From assembly GCA_025144245.1 (NCBI GenBank), contig JALXXC010000007.1:62001-126000 (forward strand): a DNA stretch of 64,000 nt. The letters run 5' to 3'. Origin of the DNA: Corynebacterium sp. p3-SID1145 (GTDB lineage: Bacteria > Actinomycetota > Actinomycetes > Mycobacteriales > Mycobacteriaceae). Position numbers and translations under genes: made by a program. The notes beneath the pieces are model-generated. The model saw nothing but the letters and a program-made list of their open reading frames with translations, did no database searches and was not told where the DNA came from. Positions 1-9,225 of the stretch are shown in pieces (positions within the stretch are counted from its first letter, which is position 1; each line of letters starts with the position of its first letter).

Positions 1-342
1 GCAGTCAACGAGGAACTGGACAAAGACTATGTCCGCACCGCCCGTGCTGTGGGCCTGTCCACCCGCCAGGCGCTGTACCGGCACGCCCTGCGCAACGCGT
101 TTCTCCCTGTGCTGACGGTCACGGGACTGCAGTTCACCACTCTGATCGTGGGTGCGGTGGTCATCGAGCGCGTGTTCGCCCTTCCGGGGCTGGGCTCCAT
201 GCTGCTGGATGCGGTGGCGACCCGCGACCTCACCACGGTGCAGACCCTCATGATGCTCCTCGTCGTGTTCACCCTGGCGGTCACACTGGTGGTGGACGTG
301 CTGTACAGGTTCATCGACCCGCGGTTGAGGAGCCAGGCATGA
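1..342 (+). CDS. ABC transporter permease, DppB/OppB type (C-terminal part)
   Basis: The reading frame is open from the first base, so the gene starts upstream; 113 codons are visible. The fragment opens with the cytoplasmic EAA loop typical of binding-protein-dependent permeases (DYVRTARAVGLS, then RHALRNAFLPVL). Two or three hydrophobic membrane segments follow, and the protein ends RFIDPRLRSQA, as in DppB/OppB proteins. It overlaps the next permease by 4 bp (ATGA), so the two are translationally coupled. The family forms one half of the membrane channel of a peptide, nickel or related importer; the substrate cannot be told from this fragment. Confidence 0.88.
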   Translation, partial: AVNEELDKDYVRTARAVGLSTRQALYRHALRNAFLPVLTVTGLQFTTLIVGAVVIERVFALPGLGSMLLDAVATRDLTTVQTLMMLLVVFTLAVTLVVDVLYRFIDPRLRSQA

Positions 343-1127
343 GGAAGTGGCTAGGCCTCCTGTTCGTCGGTATGGCGGTGCTCTTCGCTGTGGTCGCGAT
401 GGTGTGGACTCCGTACGACCCCGTGCACGCAGTGCCGGCGGAGAGGCTGCAAGGATCAACGCTCGCCCATTGGATGGGGACGGACCAGTACGGGCGCGAC
501 GTGCTCAGCCGCGTGATGGACGGGGCACGGACCACGCTGACAGTCGCGGTGGCGTCGGTCGCGCTGTCTGCCACGGTCGGGGTTCCGCTGGGAGTGTGGG
601 CCGGCATGAGCCGCGGCTGGACCGAGCGGCTGATCATGCGGGGCAACGATTTGCTCCTGGCATTCCCCGCGCTGCTGTTGGCCATCGTGTTCACAGCGGT
701 GTTCGGGGGCTCGATGTGGATTGTGGTGCTGGCCATCGGCATCGCCGGTATCCCCGGGTTCGCACGTGTCTCGCGGGTGGGGACGCTGCAGGTGATGGCG
801 CAGGACTACGTGCTCTCGGCGCGGATCTCCAAGGTCTCCGGGGTCGTGATTGCGTGGCGGCATGTGCTGCCGAATATCACCGCGACGCTGGCGGTGCAGG
901 TCTCGGTGGCGCTGGCTTTGGCGATCCTGGCGGAGGCGGGGCTGTCTTTCCTGGGCCTGGGAACGCCTGCGCCGTACGCCTCTTGGGGGCGGATGCTGCA
1001 GTCGTCGCAGGCATTCCTCTCCACTGCTCCCCACCTGGCGCTGTGGCCGGGTCTAGCCATCGCCGCGACAGTGCTGGGCTTCAACCTGCTCGGCGATGCT
1101 GTGGCTGACAGGAGGTCCCACCGGTGA
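339..1127 (+). CDS. ABC transporter permease, DppC/OppC type
   Basis: This 262-residue protein has an N-terminal membrane anchor (about residues 5-25). The DppC hallmark MGTDQYGRDVLSR follows at residues 46-58, then about five more membrane segments and an EAA loop (QDYVLSARISKVSG). It is the second channel subunit of the importer. Its start overlaps the previous stop (ATGA), and its stop overlaps the GTG of the ATPase, so translation is probably coupled across the three genes. No substrate-binding protein gene is visible here; it presumably lies upstream of the window. Confidence 0.9.
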   Translation: MRKWLGLLFVGMAVLFAVVAMVWTPYDPVHAVPAERLQGSTLAHWMGTDQYGRDVLSRVMDGARTTLTVAVASVALSATVGVPLGVWAGMSRGWTERLIMRGNDLLLAFPALLLAIVFTAVFGGSMWIVVLAIGIAGIPGFARVSRVGTLQVMAQDYVLSARISKVSGVVIAWRHVLPNITATLAVQVSVALALAILAEAGLSFLGLGTPAPYASWGRMLQSSQAFLSTAPHLALWPGLAIAATVLGFNLLGDAVADRRSHR

Positions 1128-2518
1128 CACTCGTGCATGTTGAAGATGTGTGCATCGACGGGATCCTAGACCGGATCTCATTCGATATCGCGCCCGGCGA
1201 ACGTCTCGGCCTGATCGGCGAATCAGGCTCCGGCAAGTCGATGACGGCCCTGACGATCATGGGGCTGCTGGATGAGCGGCTCCCGGTGTCCGGGACGGTC
1301 ACGCTCAACGGGACGGACATGATCGGCTCGTCGCCGCGGGTGAAGCGTAAGCAGCGCGGTTCGACGGTGTCCATGGTCTTTCAGGAGCCGATGACGGCGC
1401 TCGACCCGCTGATGACGGTGGAGCGCCAGGTGGCGGAAGCGTGCTCCATTCATAAGGCGCGCGAGCTTCTGCGAGAGGTGGGTGTCGACCGCACGGACGC
1501 GTACCCCCACCAGCTTTCGGGCGGACAGCGGCAACGAGTTCTGATCGCCATGGCCATCGCGGGCGACCCGGACCTGCTGATCTGCGATGAGCCGACGACG
1601 GCTCTCGACGTGGAGGTGCAGCGGCAGATTCTCGTCCTGCTGGACACACTGGTGCGGGAACGGGGGATGGCGCTGCTGTTCATCACCCACGACCTCGCCG
1701 TGATCAAGAAAATGACCGACCGGGTCATTGTGCTCAAGCACGGACAGATTGTGGACCCCGACGCTGATTTGGATAACCCGCAGGTCGACTACACCGCGCA
1801 GTTGGTGGCGGCGTCGAAACCGGGCCTTCCCGCGAAGCTCAGGGAGACCGGCGGGCCGGCGATCGAATTGCGCAACGTGACTTGGAGACGCGGCGGCACG
1901 GTGGCGCTCGACGACGTGAGCTTGTCGGTGCGCAAGGGCGAGCGGATCGGCATCGTGGGCGGTTCCGGCTCGGGCAAGACGTCGCTCCTGCGGATCATTT
2001 CGGGGCTCAACCAACCGGATTCGGGAACGGTGAACGTCGACGGGGGCCTGCAGATGGTCTTCCAGGACCCGTACTCGTCGCTCAACCCGCGCCGCACGGT
2101 CCGCGATTCGATCAAGGAGGCGGGCGCAGGCGACACACGGGCAGACGAGGTTCTCGCGCAGGTCGGACTTGAGGGAGTTGGCGGCCGCTACCCGAGCCAA
2201 TTTTCGGGCGGCCAGCGGCAGAGGATCTCGATCGCGCGCGCCGCGGCCCCGCACCCGGAGATCCTCATCGCGGACGAACCGGTCTCAGCCCTCGACGTGT
2301 CCGTACGGGCGCAGGTGCTGGAGCTTATCGACGAACTGGTCGTCCACGACAACGTCACCCTCGTCTTCGTGTCCCACGATCTGTCCGTTGTCCGGCAGGT
2401 CTGCCCGACGATCGCGGTGCTCCACCACGGCCGCATCGTGGAGACAGGCCCTACCGAGGAGGTGTGGGCGAACCCGCGGCACGAGTACACCAGGAAATTG
2501 CTCGCGGCGATTCCGTAG
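1124..2518 (+). CDS. ABC transporter, fused double ATPase (DppD-DppF type)
   Basis: This 464-residue protein carries two complete ABC ATPase domains. Domain 1 has Walker A GESGSGKS (32-39), signature LSGGQRQRV and Walker B LLICDEPTTALD. Domain 2, from about residue 245, has Walker A GGSGSGKT, signature FSGGQRQRI and Walker B ILIADEPVSALD. It powers the two upstream permeases. The GTG start at 1124 overlaps the permease stop and is preceded by AGGAGGT at 1110-1116. Dipeptide importers often use two separate ATPases; here they are one polypeptide. The C-terminal oligopeptide-transporter extension is short, so the peptide/nickel/other specificity remains open. Confidence 0.9.
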   Translation: MTLVHVEDVCIDGILDRISFDIAPGERLGLIGESGSGKSMTALTIMGLLDERLPVSGTVTLNGTDMIGSSPRVKRKQRGSTVSMVFQEPMTALDPLMTVERQVAEACSIHKARELLREVGVDRTDAYPHQLSGGQRQRVLIAMAIAGDPDLLICDEPTTALDVEVQRQILVLLDTLVRERGMALLFITHDLAVIKKMTDRVIVLKHGQIVDPDADLDNPQVDYTAQLVAASKPGLPAKLRETGGPAIELRNVTWRRGGTVALDDVSLSVRKGERIGIVGGSGSGKTSLLRIISGLNQPDSGTVNVDGGLQMVFQDPYSSLNPRRTVRDSIKEAGAGDTRADEVLAQVGLEGVGGRYPSQFSGGQRQRISIARAAAPHPEILIADEPVSALDVSVRAQVLELIDELVVHDNVTLVFVSHDLSVVRQVCPTIAVLHHGRIVETGPTEEVWANPRHEYTRKLLAAIP

Positions 2519-2527
2519 GGTAAAAGC

Positions 2528-3403
2528 ATGGCTTTCAACATCGTCGTGGTCGGCTCCGTCAACGCCGATCTGACCGTTAACGTTCAGCGGCATCCCCACC
2601 CCGGCGAGACGCTGCTGGGCAGCGGCGGCGGCATCACGCCCGGCGGAAAAGGGGCGAACCAGGCCGTCGCGGCGGCGCGTCTGGGAAGCTCCGTAGCGCT
2701 CGTGGGGGCGACAGGAAACGACGCGCACGCCGACGACGCGAAGCAGTTGCTTATCGACGCCGGCGTCGACCTCACAGCCGTCGAGACATCCCCCACCCCG
2801 ACCGGACTGGCGGTCATCGCAGTTGCGGCGGACGGAGAGAACACCGTGATGGTGGTGCCGGGGGCGAACGGTGTGGTGGGGGCAGGTGTCGTCGATAAGC
2901 ATGCTGCGTTGATTGCCGACGCGGAACTTGTTTTGTTGCAGGGCGAGATCCCCGCGGATGGTTTCGCGCGGGCGGTCCAGCTGGCGCGCGGGCGCGTGGT
3001 GGTGAATCTGGCGCCGGTGATCGAGGTGGACCGGGAAGCTCTGCGAAGAGCCGATCCGCTGATCGTCAACGAGCACGAGGCGCAGCTGGTGCTCGGAAAG
3101 AAGTCTTCGCCTGAGGTCTGTGCGGACGAGCTGTTGCGCGAATTTCCTTCTGTCGTCGTCACGTTGGGTGCAGACGGGGCGCTGGTGGGAAATGGCGGCG
3201 GAGTCGTGCGGGTCGCATCTCCCCGTGTGGAGTCTGTCGATTCCGTTGGCGCAGGCGACGCCTTCACGGGCGCGCTGTGCCACCGCCTCATTCAGGGCGA
3301 TTCTCTCGTGGAAGCCGCCCGTTTCGCGGCGAAGGTGGGTGCTTTCGCGGTCACGCGCCCCGGCGCTCAGCCCTCGTTCCCCTGGGCGGGCGATATCTCG
3401 TGA
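2528..3403 (+). CDS. rbsK: Ribokinase-like PfkB-family sugar kinase
   Basis: This 291-residue protein has both PfkB signatures. The N-terminal one reads GGKGANQAVAAARLG, and the C-terminal one DSVGAGDAFTGALCHRL contains the catalytic Asp and the GAGD anion hole. The first residues (VVGSVNADLTV) match ribokinase closely. The family phosphorylates D-ribose or a related sugar or nucleoside with ATP in the cytoplasm. It starts 9 bp after the ABC ATPase, so it is probably in the same transcript, hinting that the importer may bring in a sugar- or nucleoside-containing compound. Its last 37 bp overlap the convergent S33 peptidase gene. Confidence 0.85.
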   Translation: MAFNIVVVGSVNADLTVNVQRHPHPGETLLGSGGGITPGGKGANQAVAAARLGSSVALVGATGNDAHADDAKQLLIDAGVDLTAVETSPTPTGLAVIAVAADGENTVMVVPGANGVVGAGVVDKHAALIADAELVLLQGEIPADGFARAVQLARGRVVVNLAPVIEVDREALRRADPLIVNEHEAQLVLGKKSSPEVCADELLREFPSVVVTLGADGALVGNGGGVVRVASPRVESVDSVGAGDAFTGALCHRLIQGDSLVEAARFAAKVGAFAVTRPGAQPSFPWAGDIS

Positions 3404-4596
3404 ATCGCGCGGAATAGTTCTTGTCCGTGGTTGTAGATAGCGTCGTGGTCCCACTCCGGGTGGGTCCAGACGGTGAGATTGCCGATCGCGGAGGCCGCCT
3501 GTTTTGCCAGGTCAATAGGGACGAACATATCGCGCTCGAAGAGGGCGACGGTGGCGGGGACCTCGTTTTTGGCGAGCTGGGTTTCGTCGAAAAGCGGGGG
3601 CCAGTCGTATGTTTCCATCTCCTCGACCGCGGCTCTGAACGGCTTTAGCGCGGGATCTTCCTCAAAATGGTGCCGGAAGAAATGGTTGCCGAGCAAATAG
3701 TAGGACTCAGCTGAGGCCGGATCTGCTGCGAGGTGCGATTGCCCCACCGCATCCGAAGAACCGATGAGGGTTTGGTGGACGACCGGCCACAGCGGGTTGA
3801 CCTCCGTGCTGATGAAGCCGCTGACCTGGGCGAGAAAATCCTTTCGGAGCCGCTTTTCGTGTTCGTAGAAGGGTGATTCCAGCAGGTTAGCCAGCATGGT
3901 GAAGCCGAATTCTGCGCCCAGCGCCACGCCGATGAAACGGAAGCGGTTCGCGGAGAGTTTCTCCCCCGTCGGCAAGAATTCGTCTGTTTCTTGCAGGTGC
4001 GCGCACACTTTTCGGACGTTCTCCTCGGCGAAGGGAACAGCGTCGTAGAACTCTTGGCAGCGCTTATCGACGAGATTCAGCGTGATCTCATTATACTCGT
4101 CCGGGGTCCAGCCGATGTGGGGAAGAGCGCCGGTGAGAAATGCCCTTCCGAGTCCTTCCGGAGCGAACGATAGATAGGCGCCCACACACAACGCGCCGAA
4201 GGAATTACCCAGCACGTCCCACGTCTCGAATCCGAGGTGGCGCCGCAGATCTTCCGCGTCCGCCACCACGTCCGGGCAGCGCAATTTCGACAGGATCTCT
4301 GGGCGGATGAGGTCCGGGGTGCCCTTGTCGATCTTGCCGGACCGGCCGGTGCCGCGTTCGTCGAGAAGAAAAACGCGGTAGTGCTTGAGCGCCTCCGGGA
4401 TCCATCCCTGCACCATGCGCGGCGCCGGTTTGCCCGGACCGCCCTGCAGGAACAACAGGGGCGGAAGGGACTCGTCCGTGTACAGCTCGCGCGCAAAGAG
4501 CGTGAACGTGCCGAGATCCGAGTTTGTCCGGTCCCACGGCACCTTTAACTCATGCTTACGGGTGGACGCGTTCGGCGGAATGATCGTTGAAAACAC
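3367..4596 (-). CDS. Alpha/beta hydrolase, S33 proline iminopeptidase-like
   Basis: This 409-residue protein has the S33 oxyanion motif QGGPG (51-55), then LLDERGTGRSG, the nucleophile elbow GNSFG with Ser132, and a late catalytic His in WTHPEWDHD (around 380). The family removes N-terminal proline or other residues from peptides; no signal peptide is visible, so it should be cytoplasmic. Length and motifs resemble the larger actinobacterial S33 members rather than the 300-residue Pip enzymes. It converges on rbsK with a 37-bp coding overlap, and stands 18 bp downstream of the DUF4143 ATPase stop on the other flank only by position, since the ATPase reads the same way and ends at 4615. Confidence 0.82.
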   Translation of the reverse strand: MFSTIIPPNASTRKHELKVPWDRTNSDLGTFTLFARELYTDESLPPLLFLQGGPGKPAPRMVQGWIPEALKHYRVFLLDERGTGRSGKIDKGTPDLIRPEILSKLRCPDVVADAEDLRRHLGFETWDVLGNSFGALCVGAYLSFAPEGLGRAFLTGALPHIGWTPDEYNEITLNLVDKRCQEFYDAVPFAEENVRKVCAHLQETDEFLPTGEKLSANRFRFIGVALGAEFGFTMLANLLESPFYEHEKRLRKDFLAQVSGFISTEVNPLWPVVHQTLIGSSDAVGQSHLAADPASAESYYLLGNHFFRHHFEEDPALKPFRAAVEEMETYDWPPLFDETQLAKNEVPATVALFERDMFVPIDLAKQAASAIGNLTVWTHPEWDHDAIYNHGQELFRAIHEISPAQGNEG

Positions 4597-4614
4597 GACC
4601 CGAGTATAAGGGGG

Positions 4615-5820
4615 TCAGTCGAGGGGTGCTCCGGCAAGGAATTCAAATGCATCAATCCATGTCACGGAGCCCGTGGAGGGAGGAATCCGGTCAGCAGTGA
4701 TCAGATAGGTGCGGGCGCAGTCCGCGTTTGCCGCCAAGGGGCGCAGCTCGCGCTCGAGCGTCGACGCATCATCGGTGGAGTACGCCACCTGGATGAAAGC
4801 CGTATCCTTGCCCCGCGTGGCCACGAAATCAATTTCTGCGTTTTTCGAATGCCCGGTGGAGACCCGGTACCGGCGTCTCCTCAATTCCAGGTAAACCATG
4901 TTCTCCAGATCGTGCCCCCGGTTCACATCCCGCGATCCGAGGAGAGCAGTCCGGAGACCGGGGTCGACGAAATAGAACTTCCCGTTCGTTTTCAACCACT
5001 GTTTTCCCTGGGTATCGTACCGGGAGCACCGGTATATCAAGTGGGCATCTTCCATCAACCCTAGGTAGCGGTCGACCGACTCCGGCGAGGAGGAGTAGCC
5101 CTGGCTCTTCAAATGGCTACTGATTTTGTTGGTCGACAACGGGGATCCCGCGTTATCGAAAACGAAGCGCGCCACGCGAAGGAAGACTTCGGTGTCGCGG
5201 ATCTGGCCGCGGGTGGCGATGTCCCGGGTGAATATCGAATCGAACAGGCTGGAATTGATCTGGTCTGTGATGTCCGGGTCCCCAGCCAGCACTGCCGCTG
5301 GAAACCCACCGACATCCATCCACGTCCGATACGCCTCCGCGCTGCTGCCCGAATCCTTCCTGAATCTCCGGAGCTCGGCGAGCGACAGGGGGAGCATATG
5401 GAGCTCGATATACCTGCCGGCGAGGTACGTCAACGACTCACCGGAGAACATCGTGGCATTTGATCCCGTGACGCATATTTCGAGACCGGGATTCACCCGC
5501 AATGAATTGACTACACGGGACCAGTCGCCTAGCTCTTGAACCTCGTCGACGTGGAGATACCGGACAGAATTCACTTCGACCTGCTCGAGAACATGAAGGA
5601 GAAACGCATCAGGTGAGCGCAAAGCGTCGTTGGCGGCATCCTCGAAGTTGATGGTCAGGATCGACCGCGGGTCCGCTCCTGAGGCCACGAGTTCTTCCCG
5701 GTACAGCTCAAGTAGCGTGCTCTTGCCGCAGCGGCGCACACCGGTGATGATTCGCACCAAGTCTCGTTCGTGAACGCGGCGGAGAGAATCTAGGTAGTCG
5801 TCTCGCGGAAAAGCCCTCAT
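4615..5820 (-). CDS. AAA_14/DUF4143 family ATPase
   Basis: This 401-residue protein has Walker A GVRRCGKST (27-35), a Walker B-like YLHVDEVQEL and a C-terminal DUF4143 region. The C-terminus contains the restriction-endonuclease-fold signature NAEIDFVA...FIQVAYS. The biological role of this widespread family is unknown. The ATG (5818-5820) directly abuts a 24-bp palindrome, leaving no room for a normal Shine-Dalgarno sequence, so translation may be leaderless. A second, longer palindrome lies 40 bp further upstream and runs into lepA. Members of this family are patchily distributed, which fits gain by transfer, but I see no transposase or integrase next to it. Confidence 0.85.
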   Translation of the reverse strand: MRAFPRDDYLDSLRRVHERDLVRIITGVRRCGKSTLLELYREELVASGADPRSILTINFEDAANDALRSPDAFLLHVLEQVEVNSVRYLHVDEVQELGDWSRVVNSLRVNPGLEICVTGSNATMFSGESLTYLAGRYIELHMLPLSLAELRRFRKDSGSSAEAYRTWMDVGGFPAAVLAGDPDITDQINSSLFDSIFTRDIATRGQIRDTEVFLRVARFVFDNAGSPLSTNKISSHLKSQGYSSSPESVDRYLGLMEDAHLIYRCSRYDTQGKQWLKTNGKFYFVDPGLRTALLGSRDVNRGHDLENMVYLELRRRRYRVSTGHSKNAEIDFVATRGKDTAFIQVAYSTDDASTLERELRPLAANADCARTYLITADRIPPSTGSVTWIDAFEFLAGAPLD

Positions 5821-5844
5821 GTTTTTCAGGTATACCTGAAAAAC
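5821..5844. repeat. 24-bp perfect palindrome at the ATPase start codon
   Basis: Each arm reads GTTTTTCAGGTA and its complement, with no spacer; the centre is between 5832 and 5833. It touches the start codon of the DUF4143 ATPase and is repeated with its centre exactly 40 bp away (5855-5890). The position suggests an operator or a self-structured leader for the ATPase gene. Confidence 0.9.
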
Positions 5845-5854
5845 TCGCAGACCT

Positions 5855-5890
5855 GGAATAGTTTTTCAGGTATACCTGAAAAACTATTCC
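5855..5890. repeat. 36-bp perfect palindrome overlapping the lepA 3' end
   Basis: All 36 bases are self-complementary. The core is identical to the 24-bp palindrome at 5821-5844 and is extended by GGAATA/TATTCC arms. The right arm includes the stop codon and last codons of lepA, so the coding end of lepA is part of the symmetry. It could act as operator, as lepA terminator (both strands have T-rich flanks), or both. Confidence 0.9.
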
Positions 5891-7734
5891 TCGTCGGTGG
5901 ACAGGGCCGCGACGAATGCTTCCTGGGGCACCGTGACGGAACCAATCGACTTCATGCGCTTCTTACCGGCCTTCTGCTTTTCCAGCAGCTTACGCTTACG
6001 GGAAATATCGCCGCCGTAGCACTTGGACAAGACGTCCTTGCGCAGCGCGCGGATATTCTCGCGGGCGATGATCTTGGAGCCGATGGCCGCCTGCACAGGA
6101 ACCTCGAACTGCTGGCGGGGAATCAATTCCTTCAGCTTCTTGGTCATCTTGTTGCCGTACCACTGGGCGGAATCGCGGTGGACGATGGCGGAGAAGGCAT
6201 CGACCGGGTCGCCCTGCAGAAGGATATCCACCTTGACAAGGTCGGCGGGCTCCTCACCGGCTTCCTCGTAGTTAAGGGAGGCGTAGCCCTTCGTGCGGGA
6301 TTTGAGCATGTCGAAGAAGTCGAAGATGATCTCGCCGAGCGGCATGATGTAGCGCAGCTCGACGCGCTCCTCAGAGAGGTACTCCATATTCTTCATCTGG
6401 CCGCGCTTGGACTGGCACAGCTCCATGGTGGCGCCCACGAATTCCTGCGGGACGATGAGCGTCATATTCACGACCGGCTCGTAGACTTCCTGCAGTTTCC
6501 CGCCCGGCCAGTCGGACGGGTTGTGCACCAAAGACTCGGAGCCGTCCTCCGCAATGACGCGGTACGTGACAGACGGGGCGGTGGAGATCAGGTCGAGATC
6601 GAACTCGCGCTCAAGGCGGTCGCGGGTGATCTCCATGTGCAGCAGGCCCAGGAAGCCGCAGCGGAAACCGAAGCCGAGGGCGACGGAAGTCTCCGGCTCC
6701 CAGGTGAGGGAGGCGTCGTTAAGCTGAAGCTTCTCCAAGCTCTCGCGCAACGTCGGGAAGTCCTCCTGGGACACCGGGAACAGGCCCGAATACACCATCG
6801 GCTTCACGTCCTCGAAGCCGGCGAGGGGTTCGGAGGCACCCTTGGAAGCCCAGGTGACGGTGTCGCCGACACGGGTCTCGCGGACATCCTTCACGCCGGT
6901 GATGAGGTAGCCGACCTCGCCAGGCCCGAGCCCCTTCGTCTTCTGCATCGTCGGGGAGACAATGCCGATCTCGAGGATGTCGTGGGTGACACCAGTGTTC
7001 ATCATGGTCACCTTCTGGCCTGACTCGAGCTTGCCATCGATCATGCGGATGTAGGTGACCACGCCGCGGAACGTGTCGTAGACGGAGTCGAAGACGAGCG
7101 CGCGGGCCGGCGCGTCGGCCCCCTCTTTGGCCAGTGACGTCGGCGGCGGAATCAGCTCGACGACCTTGTCTAGGAGCTCCGCCACGCCTTCGCCGGTTTT
7201 ACCGGATACGCGCAGGACTTCCTCCGGCTCACAGCCGATGATGTGGGCGATCTCTCCCGCGTACTTCTCTGGGTCGGCGGCGGGCAGGTCAATCTTGTTC
7301 AGCACCGGGATGATCTCGAGGTCGTTCTCCATCGCCATGTACAGGTTGGCGAGGGTCTGGGCCTCGATGCCCTGGGCTGCGTCGACAAGCAGAATGGCGC
7401 CTTCGCACGCGTCGAGCGAACGCGACACCTCGTACGAGAAATCCACGTGGCCCGGGGTGTCGATCATCTGCAGAATCGTCTGCTGGCCGTCCTTCGTGGT
7501 CCACGGCAGGCGAACGTTCTGGGCCTTGATCGTGATGCCGCGCTCGCGCTCGATATCCATGTTGTCGAGGTACTGGTCGCGCATGTCGCGCGCCTCGACC
7601 ACGTTGGACAACTGGAGGATCCGGTCCGCGAGGGTGGATTTGCCGTGGTCGATATGCGCGATGATGCAGAAATTCCGGATCTGCGCCGGATCCGTGAACG
7701 TCGTCAACGCGAAATTGGTGCTCGTCTTCGCCAT
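5884..7734 (-). CDS. lepA: Elongation factor 4 (LepA)
   Basis: This is a translation GTPase that back-translocates or remodels stalled ribosomes. From the chosen start (MAKTSTN) it is 616 residues, the usual family length. G1 is AHIDHGKST (26-34), followed by DTPGHVDF and NKIDLP, and the LepA-specific C-terminal domain ends [20 protein letters not shown] preceding ATG at 7740 lies directly against the Shine-Dalgarno AGGAGGG (7741-7747), whereas 7734 has proper spacing. Its last codons lie within the 36-bp palindrome. The 12 bases at 7745-7756, just upstream, repeat one arm of that palindrome. Confidence 0.97.
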   Translation of the reverse strand: MAKTSTNFALTTFTDPAQIRNFCIIAHIDHGKSTLADRILQLSNVVEARDMRDQYLDNMDIERERGITIKAQNVRLPWTTKDGQQTILQMIDTPGHVDFSYEVSRSLDACEGAILLVDAAQGIEAQTLANLYMAMENDLEIIPVLNKIDLPAADPEKYAGEIAHIIGCEPEEVLRVSGKTGEGVAELLDKVVELIPPPTSLAKEGADAPARALVFDSVYDTFRGVVTYIRMIDGKLESGQKVTMMNTGVTHDILEIGIVSPTMQKTKGLGPGEVGYLITGVKDVRETRVGDTVTWASKGASEPLAGFEDVKPMVYSGLFPVSQEDFPTLRESLEKLQLNDASLTWEPETSVALGFGFRCGFLGLLHMEITRDRLEREFDLDLISTAPSVTYRVIAEDGSESLVHNPSDWPGGKLQEVYEPVVNMTLIVPQEFVGATMELCQSKRGQMKNMEYLSEERVELRYIMPLGEIIFDFFDMLKSRTKGYASLNYEEAGEEPADLVKVDILLQGDPVDAFSAIVHRDSAQWYGNKMTKKLKELIPRQQFEVPVQAAIGSKIIARENIRALRKDVLSKCYGGDISRKRKLLEKQKAGKKRMKSIGSVTVPQEAFVAALSTDEE

Positions 7735-7744
7735 CGCCATCCCT

Positions 7745-7756
7745 CCTGAAAAACTA
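7745..7756 (-). promoter_or_regulatory. Half-palindrome motif in the lepA leader
   Basis: TAGTTTTTCAGG on the minus strand overlaps the lepA ribosome binding site. It is identical over 12 bases to one arm of the 36-bp palindrome at the lepA stop. It may be a half-operator for the same unknown factor, or coincidence; no regulator is identified. Confidence 0.5.
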
Positions 7757-7835
7757 AGGTCACCATACCGTGAGCGCACTGCCGGAGATCAATCGCCGAC
7801 ACGCGCTAAAGTATGCAGCAGAAAGGGAGGCTGCA

Positions 7836-8528
7836 ATGAACGACAACAGTCCGTGGCTCGGTGCGCAACCGGTGCGCCGCGACTGGCAGGCGTCGACCGA
7901 ACTGTTCCCGAAAGACTTCAGCCGCTTCGTGCTGCCCCAGAACCTCGACCAGCTCATGGACGGCACCAACGCGCACACCTTCCGCACCTACGACGAGTTC
8001 ATCCGCTTCATCGAGCCCGTCGCCCCCGCGCCGCCCGCCCGGAAGACCTCGGGCATGGCCACGTCGTGTTCAGTCTTGGCGGCGACCTGCGCCGTCATCT
8101 CCGTGATCGCTATCGCGGCCGGTGCGGTGATCCCCAGCCTCGATGCCGTCCTGGCCGGCATCGGTGCCGCTTTCGCCGCCTTTGTTTTCGGTCTCGTCGC
8201 CATGGGCCAACAGATGATCTTTAGCTCCGCCCAGAAACGGCAACTTCCGCCGCAGCAACGGTTGATCCAGAAATTCGGCGGCGAACCGGCAGCGGCCCTT
8301 CCCGTGTTCATCGTGGACCGGCTGACCATGACAGCCGAGGAAAACGACGTTCTCGATCAATGCTTGGGCATGTACAACTACTGCCAGGCCAATCGGCTCC
8401 CCCTCAGCGCCGACCACTGGCGCGCGCTCACCCAGCAGGCCCTGGCCCAAACCCGCTTCGCGCGCCACAACGGCGAGCCAGAGGCGCTGGCCGATCTGCG
8501 CGCGAATATTGAGCGCCTGGAACTCTAG
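7836..8528 (+). CDS. Two-TM membrane protein of unknown function
   Basis: This 230-residue protein starts MNDNSPWLG, with GGGAGG upstream at 7826-7831. A soluble N-terminal segment of about 75 residues precedes two membrane helices (about 78-99 and 104-125), and a soluble C-terminal half follows. I do not recognise a domain. It lies 9 bp before a PemK/MazF-like gene and is probably co-transcribed with it. It is divergent from lepA, sharing a promoter region of about 95 bp. Confidence 0.75.
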   Translation: MNDNSPWLGAQPVRRDWQASTELFPKDFSRFVLPQNLDQLMDGTNAHTFRTYDEFIRFIEPVAPAPPARKTSGMATSCSVLAATCAVISVIAIAAGAVIPSLDAVLAGIGAAFAAFVFGLVAMGQQMIFSSAQKRQLPPQQRLIQKFGGEPAAALPVFIVDRLTMTAEENDVLDQCLGMYNYCQANRLPLSADHWRALTQQALAQTRFARHNGEPEALADLRANIERLEL

Positions 8529-8537
8529 GACTACACA

Positions 8538-9032
8538 ATGAAATTCTTACGGCGGTTTGCCGATAGGACGACGGCGCTCGACCAGGGGCTGGAGATCCTC
8601 AACGACCGCATGGGCAACTCCCCCACCAGCCAACGCCGCCGTGCCGCCCGGGCGCGCGTCGTGCCCACCGGGGAGATCTCACGCAACATCTTCTACGCCC
8701 CTGACATGGACGGGCAAGCCGAACCCGGCGAAGTGGTATGGTTCAACATTCCGACTGTTCCGCTGCGTGAAAGGGCTCTGCTCGTCGTGGGGCGCGACCA
8801 CCACGATGTCCTGGGGCTGCTGATCTCCGCCAACGAAGACCACGCCGACGAGGCGAATTGGCTTCCCATCGGATGCGGCGAGTGGAACCCTTCCGGTGAG
8901 CCGTGCTGGGTGCGGCTGGACAAGACCCTCTACGTTCCCGAGACCGACCTGCGCCGGCGCGGAGCGCTGTTTCCCGCCCGCCTCTTCGAGCACATCGCCG
9001 AGCACCTGCGCAAGCGCTTCGACTGGGCCTAG
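8538..9032 (+). CDS. PemK/MazF-like domain protein
   Basis: This 164-residue protein has the features of the actinobacterial PemK/MazF-like family: EPGEVVWFNIP, RERALLVVGRDHHDVLGLLIS, WLPIGCGEWNPSGEPCWVRLD, and a C-terminal LRKRFDW. True MazF/PemK proteins are mRNA interferases of 110-120 residues paired with an antitoxin. Here there is a 50-residue N-terminal extension and the partner gene encodes a membrane protein, so a toxin role is doubtful. It ends about 190 bp upstream of rpsT. Confidence 0.65.
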   Translation: MKFLRRFADRTTALDQGLEILNDRMGNSPTSQRRRAARARVVPTGEISRNIFYAPDMDGQAEPGEVVWFNIPTVPLRERALLVVGRDHHDVLGLLISANEDHADEANWLPIGCGEWNPSGEPCWVRLDKTLYVPETDLRRRGALFPARLFEHIAEHLRKRFDWA

Positions 9033-9039
9033 GACGATT

Positions 9040-9068
9040 TTGGACGACGACGTTCCGGCTGCTAGGGT
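9040..9068 (+). promoter_or_regulatory. Likely rpsT promoter
   Basis: TTGGAC (9040-9045), a 17-bp spacer and TAGGGT (9063-9068) match a housekeeping-sigma promoter. It would give a leader of about 150 nt before rpsT, long enough for feedback control by S20 as seen in other bacteria. The leader role is inference. Confidence 0.55.
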
Positions 9069-9225
9069 ATGACAGGTTATTCGCACTGATTGTTCGGGTG
9101 CGCCGCGCGCCGCGGGCAGGACCTTGGGTCCGCGGCTCCCCTCCACAAGACGTGGCGCAGTAGTCCCAGAACCAGTCAGGTAGTCGAATGCACGAGATCA
9201 TCCGACAAGATTCAAGAGGTACCTC

